Source: SURF-13 sp041695325 (GTDB taxonomy: Bacteria > Pseudomonadota > Gammaproteobacteria > SURF-13). Taken from it: 64,000 nucleotides of DNA. Below, piece after piece: positions 1 to 7,845 of the stretch. The DNA is taken from positions 43,683 through 107,682 of the forward strand of contig JBGFRC010000009.1 of NCBI GenBank assembly GCA_041695325.1, read 5' to 3'. A program made the position numbers and the translations under genes. The number at the start of each line of letters is the position of its first letter. Positions within the stretch are counted from its first letter, which is position 1. A model generated the notes under the pieces. The model was given only the letters and a program-made list of their open reading frames with translations. It made no database searches and was not told the origin of the DNA.

Positions 1-125
1 TGAGCATATATGTCGTCCATATCCGAGTCCGACAGTCTCACCAAAGGCCCAGCGTAGGATGGCGAGGCTGCCATGATCAGAAACAGCATTGCCATAAATA
101 TCCCGATTTTCTTTGTGATATTCAT
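1..125 (-). CDS. Small secreted protein, N-terminal part only (runs off window)
   Basis: Reading leftward from the ATG at 125, 41 codons are visible before the window ends. They encode a clear signal peptide (residues about 1-25, ending S-Y-A-G) followed by P-L-V-R and the motif L-S-D-S-D-M-D-D-I-Y-A at residues 31-41. Related motifs occur in two other secreted proteins of this locus (L-S-E-E-E-L-G-S-V-S-A-Q-G and I-S-N-E-E-M-D-A-I-F-A-K-G). The start lies one base beyond the stop of the preceding 122-residue gene, and a purine-rich GAGGGGTGAAATGA stretch precedes it, so the two are likely co-transcribed. Function is unknown. Exported and part of the same fibre-like locus is an inference from the motif and position. 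Confidence 0.7.
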   Translation of the reverse strand, partial: MNITKKIGIFMAMLFLIMAASPSYAGPLVRLSDSDMDDIYA

Positions 126-126
126 T

Positions 127-495
127 TCATTTCACCCCTCTCTTCACTATGTCTCCACATATCTGGTAGACTATCCTCTCCTTTCCGAGGAACTGCCATA
201 TTACCTTTACGTTAATGAACCCGTCGTTGTCCTTTGCGTACTGCTTCTTTGCTGAGGCCACGCTTGACGTAAGGACATTGTTCATGAGCTGGGAAAGCTG
301 CTTCTCGTCTGCCGGATAGTTAAGGGTATAGACATAACATGTATTGTCCGCTACCTTGTAAGCGCTGAAGCCTCCGTTCCCGAAGGAGATGATGAAGTCC
401 TTCTCTGCAGCAAAGACATTAACAGCAACAAAAAATAAAATCAGAAACAGGCATGCCGGAAATATTTTCAGTCCTTTGTCTGTTAACCTTTTCAC
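127..495 (-). CDS. Small secreted protein of unknown function in the amyloid-like locus
   Basis: A 122-residue protein with a basic N-terminus and hydrophobic signal peptide (residues about 9-30, cleavage near V-F-A-A-E). The mature part is about 92 residues with two cysteines (Cys53 and Cys113), which could form a periplasmic disulfide, and no recognisable enzyme motif. It follows the giant repeat protein on the same strand after a short gap holding a GC-rich hairpin, and precedes another small secreted protein. The size and position would suit an accessory or chaperone-like factor for the repeat protein, but that is inference. I do not recognise the family. Confidence 0.75.
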   Translation of the reverse strand: MKRLTDKGLKIFPACLFLILFFVAVNVFAAEKDFIISFGNGGFSAYKVADNTCYVYTLNYPADEKQLSQLMNNVLTSSVASAKKQYAKDNDGFINVKVIWQFLGKERIVYQICGDIVKRGVK

Positions 496-520
496 TTTTT
501 ATATCCCTTCAAGAATAATT

Positions 521-544
521 CAGGGGGGGCAAAAGCCCCCCCTG
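521..544 (-). terminator. GC-rich hairpin after the repeat-protein gene
   Basis: A perfect inverted repeat with a C-A-G-G-G-G-G-G-G-C arm and an A-A-A-A loop lies 14 bases beyond the stop of the 1110-residue gene and before the next gene. No strong T-run follows on the minus strand, so it may be a partial terminator or an mRNA 3'-end stabiliser that sets the ratio between the abundant repeat protein and downstream accessory genes. Confidence 0.5.
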
Positions 545-557
545 TTGTGTTACAGAA

Positions 558-3500
558 TTACCAGTTAATAGCGGTCTGGCTGTTAACCTGTGTCATTGTA
601 ATTCCAGAAGCACCTGTTACGCTGGCAATGTTCTGCCCGTAGTTCACTGCTGATGAAACCACATTGCCCACGAGCAATGCGCTGATTCCAGCCTGTGAGC
701 CGTTGAGCTGAACAGAGCCATTGTTGTTGTCCTGCGGACCGATTACAACAACGTTTGTGATGGCCTGTCCCATGGTTGCATCATTTTCAGCATACTGGGT
801 GTTTGCCTGGCTCACAGTTGTTCCGAATGGCACTGCCCCGGTGATATCGGCTATGTTCTGGCCAACATTCACTGCTGACATGGCGGCATTCAATATAGAA
901 AGACCGCTCGCGCCATTCTGTGAGTCATTGAGCTGGACTGAGCCGTTGTTGTTGTCCTGGACAACAGCTATATCATTCAATACAGTCTGCTCTGCTTCGA
1001 CCTCTGCAAATGCAAACTGATCATTGGACTGCTCAACGAAGTTGAGTCCTATCGGGTTAAACACACTGGCGATGTTCTGTCCGACATTGACTGCAGATGT
1101 TGATGCATTGAGTAATGACACTCCGTCTGCACCATTCTGCGAGCCGTTGAGCTGTACAGATGAGTTGTTGTTGTCCTGGAAAAGGGATATCGATGCAAAG
1201 AATGTTCCTGCATTCGTTACATCCTGCTCTGGTCCGCTGTCAATCACTGCCGACTGCGTATTGGACTGAACAGCTATATCCAGGCCGACGATATCAAACA
1301 GGCTCGCCACATTCTGACCAACATTGGCTGCTGAGTTTGATACATTGGACAGGCTCATTGCACTCGCCCCGTTCTGTGACCCGGTCAGTTGTACAGAGGC
1401 ATTGTTGTTGTCCTGTAAAAAATCAACCTCAAGGACTAATGAGAGGTTGTTCACCTCCTGATCCACCTCTGAGAAGAGAAATGCAGTCTGGTCATTGGAC
1501 TGTATTGCAGCATTTATATTGACGATGGAGAAAAGGCTCGCCACGTTCTGTCCTGTGTTCATGGCAGATGCGGCTGTGTTGGCCACAACCAGTCCTGTGG
1601 CCGCGTCCTGTGCACCACCTGCTAGCTCAACGGAGCCGTTGTTGTTGTCCTGGAACAGGGGTGCTGAGATTACTATAGCCTCATTGTCAATGGTCTGCGT
1701 TGAGGTTGTCAGGCTCTCTGCATACTGGTCATTTGACTGTAATGCAATATTCACTATTGCAAAGTCAATGCCGCTTGCAATATTCTGTGCAATATTGGCT
1801 GCAGAGTTCGCAGTGTTGGCTATCACCATGCCGGATGGATCGACCTGGGCACCCTCCACCTGAACAGAGCCATTGTTGTTATCCTGGCCGATGGTCACCT
1901 GCGCAAAAAGGCCATAGTTGCCTATGGGTTCCTGTGTTACCCATGTGTTGTTGAGCGCCACCTGGTCATTTGACTGAATGAAGAGGTTCCCAAAAACCAG
2001 GTTTCCTGCACTCGCCACATTCTGTCCGATGTTCATTCCTGACTGCGCTGTATTGGCAAGGATCATGGTTGATGTGCCATCCTGTGCAGAGTCATTCAAC
2101 TGGACAGATGAGTTGTTGTTGTCCTGGAAGCTGGTTATTGTTACGAAGCCGTCATCGTTTGTGATGTCCTGGAATGACCAGTTGCTCCAGAAGTACGAAT
2201 TGTCAGCAAACTGGATATTCTCCTGCACTATTCCATTGAAGCCGAAGATCGCAAATGAATCTGCCACATTCTGTCCTATGTTCATTGCCGAGCCTGCAGT
2301 ATTGGCAAGTATCATGGAGTCTACATCTACCTGCGCATCGTCATTCAACTGGACAGAGTTGAGGTTGTTCCTCTGCAATAGGGAATCGCCTGTTTCTACA
2401 TCCTGATCCATTGACCAGTAGGTATAGTTGGAGGCTATCTGCTCATTGGACTGCAAAGCAATGTTGACAGCAACTATACCGCTCAGGTTTGCCACATTCT
2501 GGCCTATGTTCATTCCTGAAAGCGCTGTGTTTGCAATTGCCATTGAATCTGAGCCTGCCTGTGCAGAGTTATTCAACTGGACAGAGGCATGGTTGTTGTC
2601 CTGCAGGAATGCGTCATCAATATTGACCACACTCTGTGTTGGTGATTCAAAGGAGAGGGCACCGTTCGAGGCTTCCTGGTAGTTTGACTGGCTGATGATG
2701 TTCAGTCCATCGATGCCCACGGCATTCACCACATTCTGGCCTATGTTCATGGCTGAGTTTGCCGTGTTTGCAAGCGCCATGGTGGCTGTGCCTGTCTGTG
2801 CATCTTCATTCACCTGAACAGCGCTGTTGTTGTTGTTCTGGAGTTCTGTGTCCTCTACATTCACTATATCCTGGTATGCATATACCTCATTGTCTGCATA
2901 CTGCTCATTGCTCTGTGTGGCGCTTAAGGATACAAGGCCGGTCACATCCAGCACATTCTGGGCAACGTTCATGGCAGATACTGCCTTGTTGTCAATGAGC
3001 ATTCCAGATGCACCTGCCTGTGCATTGTCATTAAGCTGTACAGAGCCGTTGTTGTTGTTCTGGATCGGGTCTACAAGGTCCAAATTTACGATGCTCTGGT
3101 AATCCTCTTCATAATTTATGGCTGTCTGGAGGTTTGACTGCCCGATAGTCACGTCTACAGACCCGGTAACAGTACCCACCATCTGTCCTATGTTCTGGGC
3201 AGAGCCGGCAACATTGGACATAGACATCCCGCTTGCCCCAGCCTGGGCATCATCATTCACCTGAACAGATGAGTTGTTGTTGTTCTGCCCTGTGACAATG
3301 CCGCTATTGAAGATTTCCTGCACCTGGTATCCGGTGTTCACTGCCACCTGCTCGTTGAATGCTATCGAGCTGACACCAGATGAGGTTGTCACACTCGTTA
3401 CCCTCTGGTAGATGTTCTTTGCAGAGTCAGCGGCATTAAGGATTGACATTGCACTTGCTCCTGCCTGTGCAAGGTCATTGAGCTGTACAGAGCCGTTGTT

Positions 3501-3890
3501 GTTGTTCTGGTCTGTAACATCTCCGCCATTGGTTACATACTGCTCAGAATCCTTGATATTATCGGCATACTGGAAGCTTGTGGCGGTTGTGCTGAAGCTT
3601 GTTACAGAAACGTATGCATCTATATCCTGCTCGATGTTGACAGCAGATGCAGTCACATTCCTTATATCCAGACCTGATGCGCCTGACTGTGAGTCTAGAT
3701 TGAGCTGGACAGAGTCATTGTTGTTCTCCTGTCCTGTAATATCTGTTGGGTTATCAATAAACTGGATGCCCTGGGCGCTGACAGAGCCGAGTTCTTCCTC
3801 TGACAGGGTTTTCATTCCTGCCGATGCGGGGAAGAACGGAACCAGTGCCAGTCCCAGTGTCAGTGGGGCTGTTATCAATTTTCGTTTCAT
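558..3890 (-). CDS. Giant Asn/Gln-rich 14-repeat secreted protein, FapC-like amyloid subunit candidate
   Basis: The protein has 1110 residues with a signal peptide (1-24) and the motif L-S-E-E-E-L-G-S-V-S-A-Q-G at 29-41. The rest is 14 imperfect repeats of about 70-80 residues. Each repeat has the pattern Q-D/N-N-N-N-x-S-V-Q-L-N, a linker A-Q-x-G-A-S-x-M, then N-T-A-x-S-A-M-N-I-G-Q-N-V-A, and later Q-S-N-x-Q-x-A-x-N. No cysteine is visible and aromatics are rare. The alternation of N-I-G-x-N-V-A and Q-x-N-x-Q-x-A blocks resembles the repeats of Pseudomonas FapB/FapC functional amyloid, and more distantly curlin. The start is well placed behind an AAGGAGAAAGGA ribosome site. Amyloid formation is inferred from composition and repeat grammar only. 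A non-amyloid adhesin or surface-layer protein is the alternative. Confidence 0.75.
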   Translation of the reverse strand: MKRKLITAPLTLGLALVPFFPASAGMKTLSEEELGSVSAQGIQFIDNPTDITGQENNNDSVQLNLDSQSGASGLDIRNVTASAVNIEQDIDAYVSVTSFSTTATSFQYADNIKDSEQYVTNGGDVTDQNNNNGSVQLNDLAQAGASAMSILNAADSAKNIYQRVTSVTTSSGVSSIAFNEQVAVNTGYQVQEIFNSGIVTGQNNNNSSVQVNDDAQAGASGMSMSNVAGSAQNIGQMVGTVTGSVDVTIGQSNLQTAINYEEDYQSIVNLDLVDPIQNNNNGSVQLNDNAQAGASGMLIDNKAVSAMNVAQNVLDVTGLVSLSATQSNEQYADNEVYAYQDIVNVEDTELQNNNNSAVQVNEDAQTGTATMALANTANSAMNIGQNVVNAVGIDGLNIISQSNYQEASNGALSFESPTQSVVNIDDAFLQDNNHASVQLNNSAQAGSDSMAIANTALSGMNIGQNVANLSGIVAVNIALQSNEQIASNYTYWSMDQDVETGDSLLQRNNLNSVQLNDDAQVDVDSMILANTAGSAMNIGQNVADSFAIFGFNGIVQENIQFADNSYFWSNWSFQDITNDDGFVTITSFQDNNNSSVQLNDSAQDGTSTMILANTAQSGMNIGQNVASAGNLVFGNLFIQSNDQVALNNTWVTQEPIGNYGLFAQVTIGQDNNNGSVQVEGAQVDPSGMVIANTANSAANIAQNIASGIDFAIVNIALQSNDQYAESLTTSTQTIDNEAIVISAPLFQDNNNGSVELAGGAQDAATGLVVANTAASAMNTGQNVASLFSIVNINAAIQSNDQTAFLFSEVDQEVNNLSLVLEVDFLQDNNNASVQLTGSQNGASAMSLSNVSNSAANVGQNVASLFDIVGLDIAVQSNTQSAVIDSGPEQDVTNAGTFFASISLFQDNNNSSVQLNGSQNGADGVSLLNASTSAVNVGQNIASVFNPIGLNFVEQSNDQFAFAEVEAEQTVLNDIAVVQDNNNGSVQLNDSQNGASGLSILNAAMSAVNVGQNIADITGAVPFGTTVSQANTQYAENDATMGQAITNVVVIGPQDNNNGSVQLNGSQAGISALLVGNVVSSAVNYGQNIASVTGASGITMTQVNSQTAINW

Positions 3891-4003
3891 TTTCCTTTCT
3901 CCTTTCTTGAGTTTATTTTTTAAAAACCCATAAGGTTTCTAAGATAAAAATCGAATAATTTAATAGATTCCATTTATCGTTCACATCTTAAACTCCTCCT
4001 TTT

Positions 4004-4369
4004 TTATTCCTTTATACTTACCCTGTTAGTAATGTGACCCCTGCCTTCTGACTTTGCAGTTTCGTCCCAGAGGATTATCTTTCCCTCATGGTGGTCTTTA
4101 AAAGACCCGCCATATGAAACGACCATTCCCTTTGCGAATATGGCATCCATCTCCTCGTTGCTGATCTCTGAAGAATGTCTGCCATATGTCTGCCATATTT
4201 GCCTTCTCTCAACTCCGGCAGGGAGAGCCGATATATGCCTCACTTTCTGGGTGGAAGATAAGGCCGGGATCAGGCCCTCGCCTACTGGAGCCCTAACTGC
4301 CTCTTCTGCCTTTACCGTTAAGGGCAAAAGACAGATAAGGAGCCAGATTATCAAAATCGGTCTTTTCAT
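4004..4369 (-). CDS. Secreted protein of unknown function with LS-EE-MD motif
   Basis: I chose the ATG at 4369 (121 residues) over the one at 4390, because it follows an AGGTGAG ribosome site and opens directly into a signal peptide (M-K-R-P-I-L..., cleavage near V-K-A-E-E at residue 21). The mature protein carries I-S-N-E-E-M-D-A-I-F-A-K-G at residues 69-81, matching the motif near the mature N-termini of two other proteins here. It ends in a charged, probably soluble tail. It lies directly upstream of the giant repeat-protein gene on the same strand, so it is probably in the same transcription unit. Function is not recognisable. Confidence 0.7.
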   Translation of the reverse strand: MKRPILIIWLLICLLPLTVKAEEAVRAPVGEGLIPALSSTQKVRHISALPAGVERRQIWQTYGRHSSEISNEEMDAIFAKGMVVSYGGSFKDHHEGKIILWDETAKSEGRGHITNRVSIKE

Positions 4370-4390
4370 CTCACCTGCCTGCAGCAGCAT

Positions 4391-4682
4391 TATCAGGAAA
4401 TATAAAGACTGCTGTGGCTAAAGTTGCTATCGAATCTGTCAATGTTCATTGAGCAATGAGCGTGCCATTCTTTAAATACCTTGATTTTATTGGATTTATC
4501 AAGAGCGGGGCTTTATTGATGTAAAGCCTTTGGACAGATTTAAAGTTTATCGTCCAGATGAGTTAATCGATAAATCAATCAGTTAACATGCAGATAAAAT
4601 GTGTAAAAACATCTGTGCAAATGTAAGTTTATGATGCACATCAAAATAAGGCATATGAGCTACCATCGAAAAGTGTGTAAAT
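4391..4682. other. AT-rich intergenic stretch, no gene seen
   Basis: About 290 AT-rich bases lie between the small secreted gene and the truncated IS3 transposase. No open frame with coding character or RNA gene is apparent. It probably holds the promoter of the leftward secreted-protein operon, but I could not assign convincing -35/-10 boxes. Confidence 0.5.
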
Positions 4683-5234
4683 GAAAAAGGCGCCGAACGC
4701 GCGCGTGAGCTGCTGCTCGTCCCGCAACGCCCGAATCAAGTCTGGTCGGCGGACTTTATGAGCGATACCCTTTATCACGGTACCTGTTTCCGCACGTTTA
4801 ACGTGATCGATGACCACAACCGCGAGGCCCTGGCCATCGAGATCGACACCTCTCTGCGTGCGGCCCGCCTGGTGCGTGTCTTTGAACGGTTGAAGGCCGA
4901 GCGGGGGCTGCCGGACGTACTACGCGTGGACAACGGCCCAGAGTTCCTGAGTCAGGCGCTGGTCGCGTGGTGCCACGCCAACGGCGTATTGATCCACCAT
5001 ATCCAGCCAGGCAAGCCGAACCAGAATGCCTGCATTGAACGCTTCAACCGGACTTATCGTAACGAGGTCCTGAACCTGTATCTGTTCCACCATCTGGACG
5101 AGGTGCGGGAAATCACCAGCCGCTGGCTGATCGAGTACAACGAGCTGCGGCCACACGATGCGCCGGGTGGGTTACCGCCCTGTGTTTATGTTACCAGGAA
5201 CGCCGAAAACTCTACTTTAGAACTGTCTACTTGA
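4683..5234 (+). pseudogene. IS3-family transposase OrfB, 5'-truncated
   Basis: The readable frame begins near 4683 without a proper start. It covers the catalytic integrase core and natural C-terminus of an IS3-type OrfB: W-S-A-D-F-M carries the first Asp, V-D-N-G-P-E the second Asp, and I-E-R-F-N-R the Glu of the DDE triad. The end, E-N-S-T-L-E-L-S-T, looks like a natural IS3 OrfB terminus. The N-terminal third and OrfA are missing. Base composition is higher in GC than the neighbouring secreted-protein genes. Immediately downstream the sequence switches to a fragment of an unrelated ABC ATPase, so this is a one-ended remnant. Confidence 0.85.
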
Positions 5235-5236
5235 CG

Positions 5237-5680
5237 GGGAAGCTTACGGTCAGACTGGAACTTGAACGCCTGGATGGACAGGGTTTTGTTGAGGCGCAAC
5301 TAACAGGGTGTTGATAAAGTCCATCCTGGACTTTATCAACCACGCAAAGCAAAAATGCGATTTTTGCTTTGCTTCATTTTTCAAACACTTCCGTGTTTGA
5401 AAAATGGCGGTGGAACCCTTCGCTACGCTCTTCCCTGCACCGCACCGCAGGGTGTTGATAAACAGGGTTTATCAACACCCTGCTAACCCGTGAAAAATAT
5501 CGTGAATATGATCTCAAGCCTGGTAATCAGGTTTATATCTGGCCACAAAACCCGCGAGTGTTTGTAGGAGAAAAAATTGATGAAATTACCCGGCGTCCTT
5601 TGACAGCGCCGGGGTATCCGGCATCTTCCCGGACTGCATTTACCGGATCATCAGGCAATCGTTCGTTTGGTTGCAGATAG
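5237..5680 (+). pseudogene. C-terminal fragment of a CysA-like ABC transporter ATPase, split by a hairpin element
   Basis: Reading 5237-5303 and then 5487 onward gives a continuous frame: ...T-V-R-L-E-L-E-R-L-D-G-Q-G-F-V-E-A-Q-L joined to T-R-E-K-Y-R-E-Y-D-L-K-P-G-N-Q-V-Y-I-W-P-Q-N-P-R-V-F-V. This looks like the C-terminal TOBE region of sulfate (CysA-type) importer ATPases, recognised by motif memory rather than a search. The whole ATPase core is absent, since the fragment abuts the IS3 remnant. The frame is interrupted by hairpin element A at 5304-5482, flanked by CTAA duplications. Frame ends at a TAG at 5678-5680. Confidence 0.65.
5304..5482 (+). mobile_element. Five-hairpin MITE-like element, copy A
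   Basis: A 179-bp non-coding element flanked by CTAA at 5300-5303 and 5483-5486. Its termini are a 15-bp perfect inverted repeat, CAGGGTGTTGATAAA. Five consecutive hairpins fill it: stem 1 5310-5323/5327-5340; stem 2 5344-5356/5360-5372; stem 3 5375-5388/5393-5406; stem 4 5407-5412/5438-5443 enclosing a 25-base loop; stem 5 5447-5463/5467-5483. Removing the element plus one CTAA restores the reading frame of the CysA-like fragment, direct evidence of a transposition-like insertion. There is no coding capacity, so it would depend on a transposase in trans. Confidence 0.88.
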
Positions 5681-5786
5681 CCTTTGACCGCCGTCAAGCC
5701 TATCTGGAGAAATACACTACTAAATCCTGCAAGGTCAACCCTTTTCAAGTCTCACTGGTCAAACCAGTGGCTTACCTATCAGCGAG

Positions 5787-6809
5787 TTAAAAGGCAATGG
5801 GCAGCCTGAACTCTACGATATAGTCAGGCGCATCCCTTGTAAGGCCGGTAGCGATACCCACATTAAGCGATGTTGTTGGCGATAGACTCCAGCCCGTGCC
5901 GAACTTAAACATGGCAGAGTTCAGCGTGGTATTTGGCGCCTTTCTACCATTAACCTCTGAGGTAAAAGTATAGTCCTGCTGGTATTGGAAATTTATAGAG
6001 AATCTATAAGATAAAGCGTATGCAAGCCCCATGTGAAAACTCATGGTATCGCCTGGATCAACGCTCTCTAAAACCCCTGTAGTTCCATCTGGTGCTGTAA
6101 GCCTTTTGTTTATTCCTGTCTCCTTTAAGTTGAAGGCATAGGCAGCGCCACCGAAAACCACAACAGGGTCAACGCTCTTGACAAGATTAAAACCTATCTT
6201 GGCAGATTCATAGCCTGTGCCTGTTGGCAGCGCTTCCCTGGGATCAATCTCAAAAGGGCTCTTTCCGGTCTTTGACTTGTAGCTCGCATTCAGTAAAACT
6301 GCAGGATAACCGGGTCCTTCTGCAATAGGCTGCCAGCTTATGCCGGCGGATATGTCACCAATCCCGGCCTTGTCCAGCGTCCTTTCAGGATTTTCCCCTG
6401 CTCTAGCGCCTATGATAGAAATTCTATCATGTCTGTAAATGAAGGGGGCATTCACATCAATCTGGAAATTGTCGGTTATCCCCCACCTGCCAGAAAGGGT
6501 ATAGGTGAATATATGCCTCCGTGCGGTCTCGATCCCAAACTGTCCGAGGGTCAGAAATACAGGGTCCAAAATGGCAAAGCTCTGGAGGTATATCTGGTTT
6601 GCAGAGTAATAGGAGTATGCGGCACTGTTTTCAAGCTCAAACTTCCCGCCCTTTAAAAGGATATACTGCTTGGCTCCGATCAATGCCTCCAGCTTTTTAT
6701 CCTCCTCTGTTTTTCCGTTGGTTAAAGTCATATCCTGCGCAAAGGCTATATCAGACAGAAGCACCGCAGCCAATGCAATTGAAAATATCGCCGGTATCAG
6801 CTTTTTCAT
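5787..6809 (-). CDS. Outer-membrane beta-barrel protein, FapF-like pore candidate
   Basis: The protein has 340 residues with a signal peptide (1-24, A-F-A-Q). A polar, possibly helical segment follows (about 30-50, E-E-D-K-K-L-E-A-L-I). The rest is alternating polar/hydrophobic strands ending in ...V-E-F-R-L-P-I-A-F, a C-terminal Phe typical of outer-membrane barrels. It resembles the MetA-pathway/'transporter' barrel family (Phenol_MetA_deg type), to which I recall the Fap secretion pore FapF belongs. It shares strand and low GC with the giant repeat protein, which supports a role as its export pore. IS and ABC-ATPase debris now separates the two. Barrel assignment is firm; the FapF role is inferred. 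Confidence 0.72.
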   Translation of the reverse strand: MKKLIPAIFSIALAAVLLSDIAFAQDMTLTNGKTEEDKKLEALIGAKQYILLKGGKFELENSAAYSYYSANQIYLQSFAILDPVFLTLGQFGIETARRHIFTYTLSGRWGITDNFQIDVNAPFIYRHDRISIIGARAGENPERTLDKAGIGDISAGISWQPIAEGPGYPAVLLNASYKSKTGKSPFEIDPREALPTGTGYESAKIGFNLVKSVDPVVVFGGAAYAFNLKETGINKRLTAPDGTTGVLESVDPGDTMSFHMGLAYALSYRFSINFQYQQDYTFTSEVNGRKAPNTTLNSAMFKFGTGWSLSPTTSLNVGIATGLTRDAPDYIVEFRLPIAF

Positions 6810-6866
6810 AATTATTCCTCCATTTCTTATAATTACAATGGGTACTTTTCAAGGCCGGTTGGCTGG

Positions 6867-7378
6867 AATGCCTCGACTGGCGGGCATTTTCGGCATTTGA
6901 CTGAGTGGAGAATCTTGGCATGATGTTGCGATGCCTACTCCCGCCAACTCCCGGCGTCTCAGCGATGCGTATCGGTTCCCCGGGTTTCGTCCTCTTGCCA
7001 CGGTTCGCGGGGTGTTCGGCGATCCGCAGGCGCGTGTCATTACGCTCGTGCGGCGGTCAAAAAAGCGCTCTGCGGCGCCTGCGGTCGAGCGCACCGCGGT
7101 GGGCGGCGCTTCTTCGAGAACTGGCGAGCGAGCCTCAAATGGCAGCGCCTTGCGCCCTACGAAAAATTCGCCCGGATGATTGATCGGCATTGGGACGGAA
7201 TCGCCGCCTACTGCAAGCCCGAGAACAAAGTCTCGCTCGGCTTCGTCGGGGGCCTGAACAAGCGCCGCGCGTATGGGCTGCGCGACGAGGCATACCTGCG
7301 GCTCAAAGCCCTTACCTGCATGCTGCCAGCCCCCCTGAAATGCCCCAAAATCACCCACACGAAGACGCCAAAAAGATA
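6867..7378 (+). pseudogene. ISL3-like transposase remnant with internal deletions
   Basis: High-GC debris in two frames. From 6931 a frame reads M-P-T-P-A-N-S-R-R-L-S-D-A-Y-R-F-P-G-F-R-P..., which I recall from transposon-associated ORFs in proteobacteria. Near 7105 the coding frame shifts and reads F-F-E-N-W-R-A-S-L-K-W-Q-R-L, then H-W-D-G-I-A-A-Y-C-K-P-E-N-K-V-S-L-G-F-V and R-R-A-Y-G-L-R-D-E-A-Y-L-R-L-K, the C-terminal part of an ISL3-type transposase. The usual segment between G-L-N and R-R-A-Y-G is deleted. It lies just upstream of the barrel gene on the opposite strand and may have removed that gene's original promoter or upstream partners. Confidence 0.6.
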
Positions 7379-7476
7379 GACTATGAGGGAATGGTTGTCA
7401 AGGAAATGACCTTCCCCCAAAATCTAAGCCATTGTAGACTTCGGACTTCCGCTCCGTCAACGAGAAGGGGCCCATC

Positions 7477-7845
7477 ATGAAGAAGTCGCGATTCAACGAA
7501 GAGCAGATCATCGCCGTCCTGAAGGAGGCCGAGGCCGGGGTGAAGGTCCAGGATCTGTGCCGCAAGCACGGCATCTCGGACGTCACGTTCTACAAAGAGC
7601 GCTCGAAGTACGGCGGCCTCGAGGTCCCGGAGGCACGGCGCCTGAAGACCCTGGAGGAAGAGAATCGCCGGCTCCAGCACATCGTGGCCGACCAGGCGCT
7701 CGACCTCCAGGCGCTCAAGCCGGCGGTCTCAAAAAAGTGGTAACGCCCGTGGCCAAACGCGAGGCCGCGGGCCTGATCCAGGAGACGCTCGGACTCAGTG
7801 AACGGCGCGGGAGCTGGCCGAAGGGGGCACGGCTGTATAGTGTAT
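7477..7845 (+). pseudogene. IS3-family OrfA plus truncated OrfB start
   Basis: An 88-residue OrfA (7477-7743) opens M-K-K-S-R-F-N-E-E-Q-I-I-A-V-L-K-E and contains a helix-turn-helix (D-L-C-R-K-H-G-I-S-D-V-T-F-Y) and a leucine-rich coiled stretch (R-R-L-K-T-L-E-E-E-N-R-R-L). OrfB would follow by overlap in another frame: K-K-V-V-T-P-V-A-K-R-E-A-A-G-L-I-Q-E-T-L-G-L-S-E-R-R is readable, then sense breaks down and a stop comes at about 7845. The element is dead. It is not the missing part of the 4683-5234 OrfB in any obvious way. A likely left-end IS sequence precedes OrfA near 7430-7475. Confidence 0.8.

Noticed and set aside
5304..5482. Hairpin array considered as a CRISPR or tRNA-like/attC integron array
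   Set aside because: No direct repeats with spacers, no cloverleaf; five different stems and flanking target duplications fit a transposable element instead.
7477..7845. IS3 remnants as the source of transposase for the hairpin elements
   Set aside because: IS3-family elements usually make 3-4 bp duplications without YTAR preference and begin TG...CA; the ends here do not match, and all IS3 copies in the window are broken.
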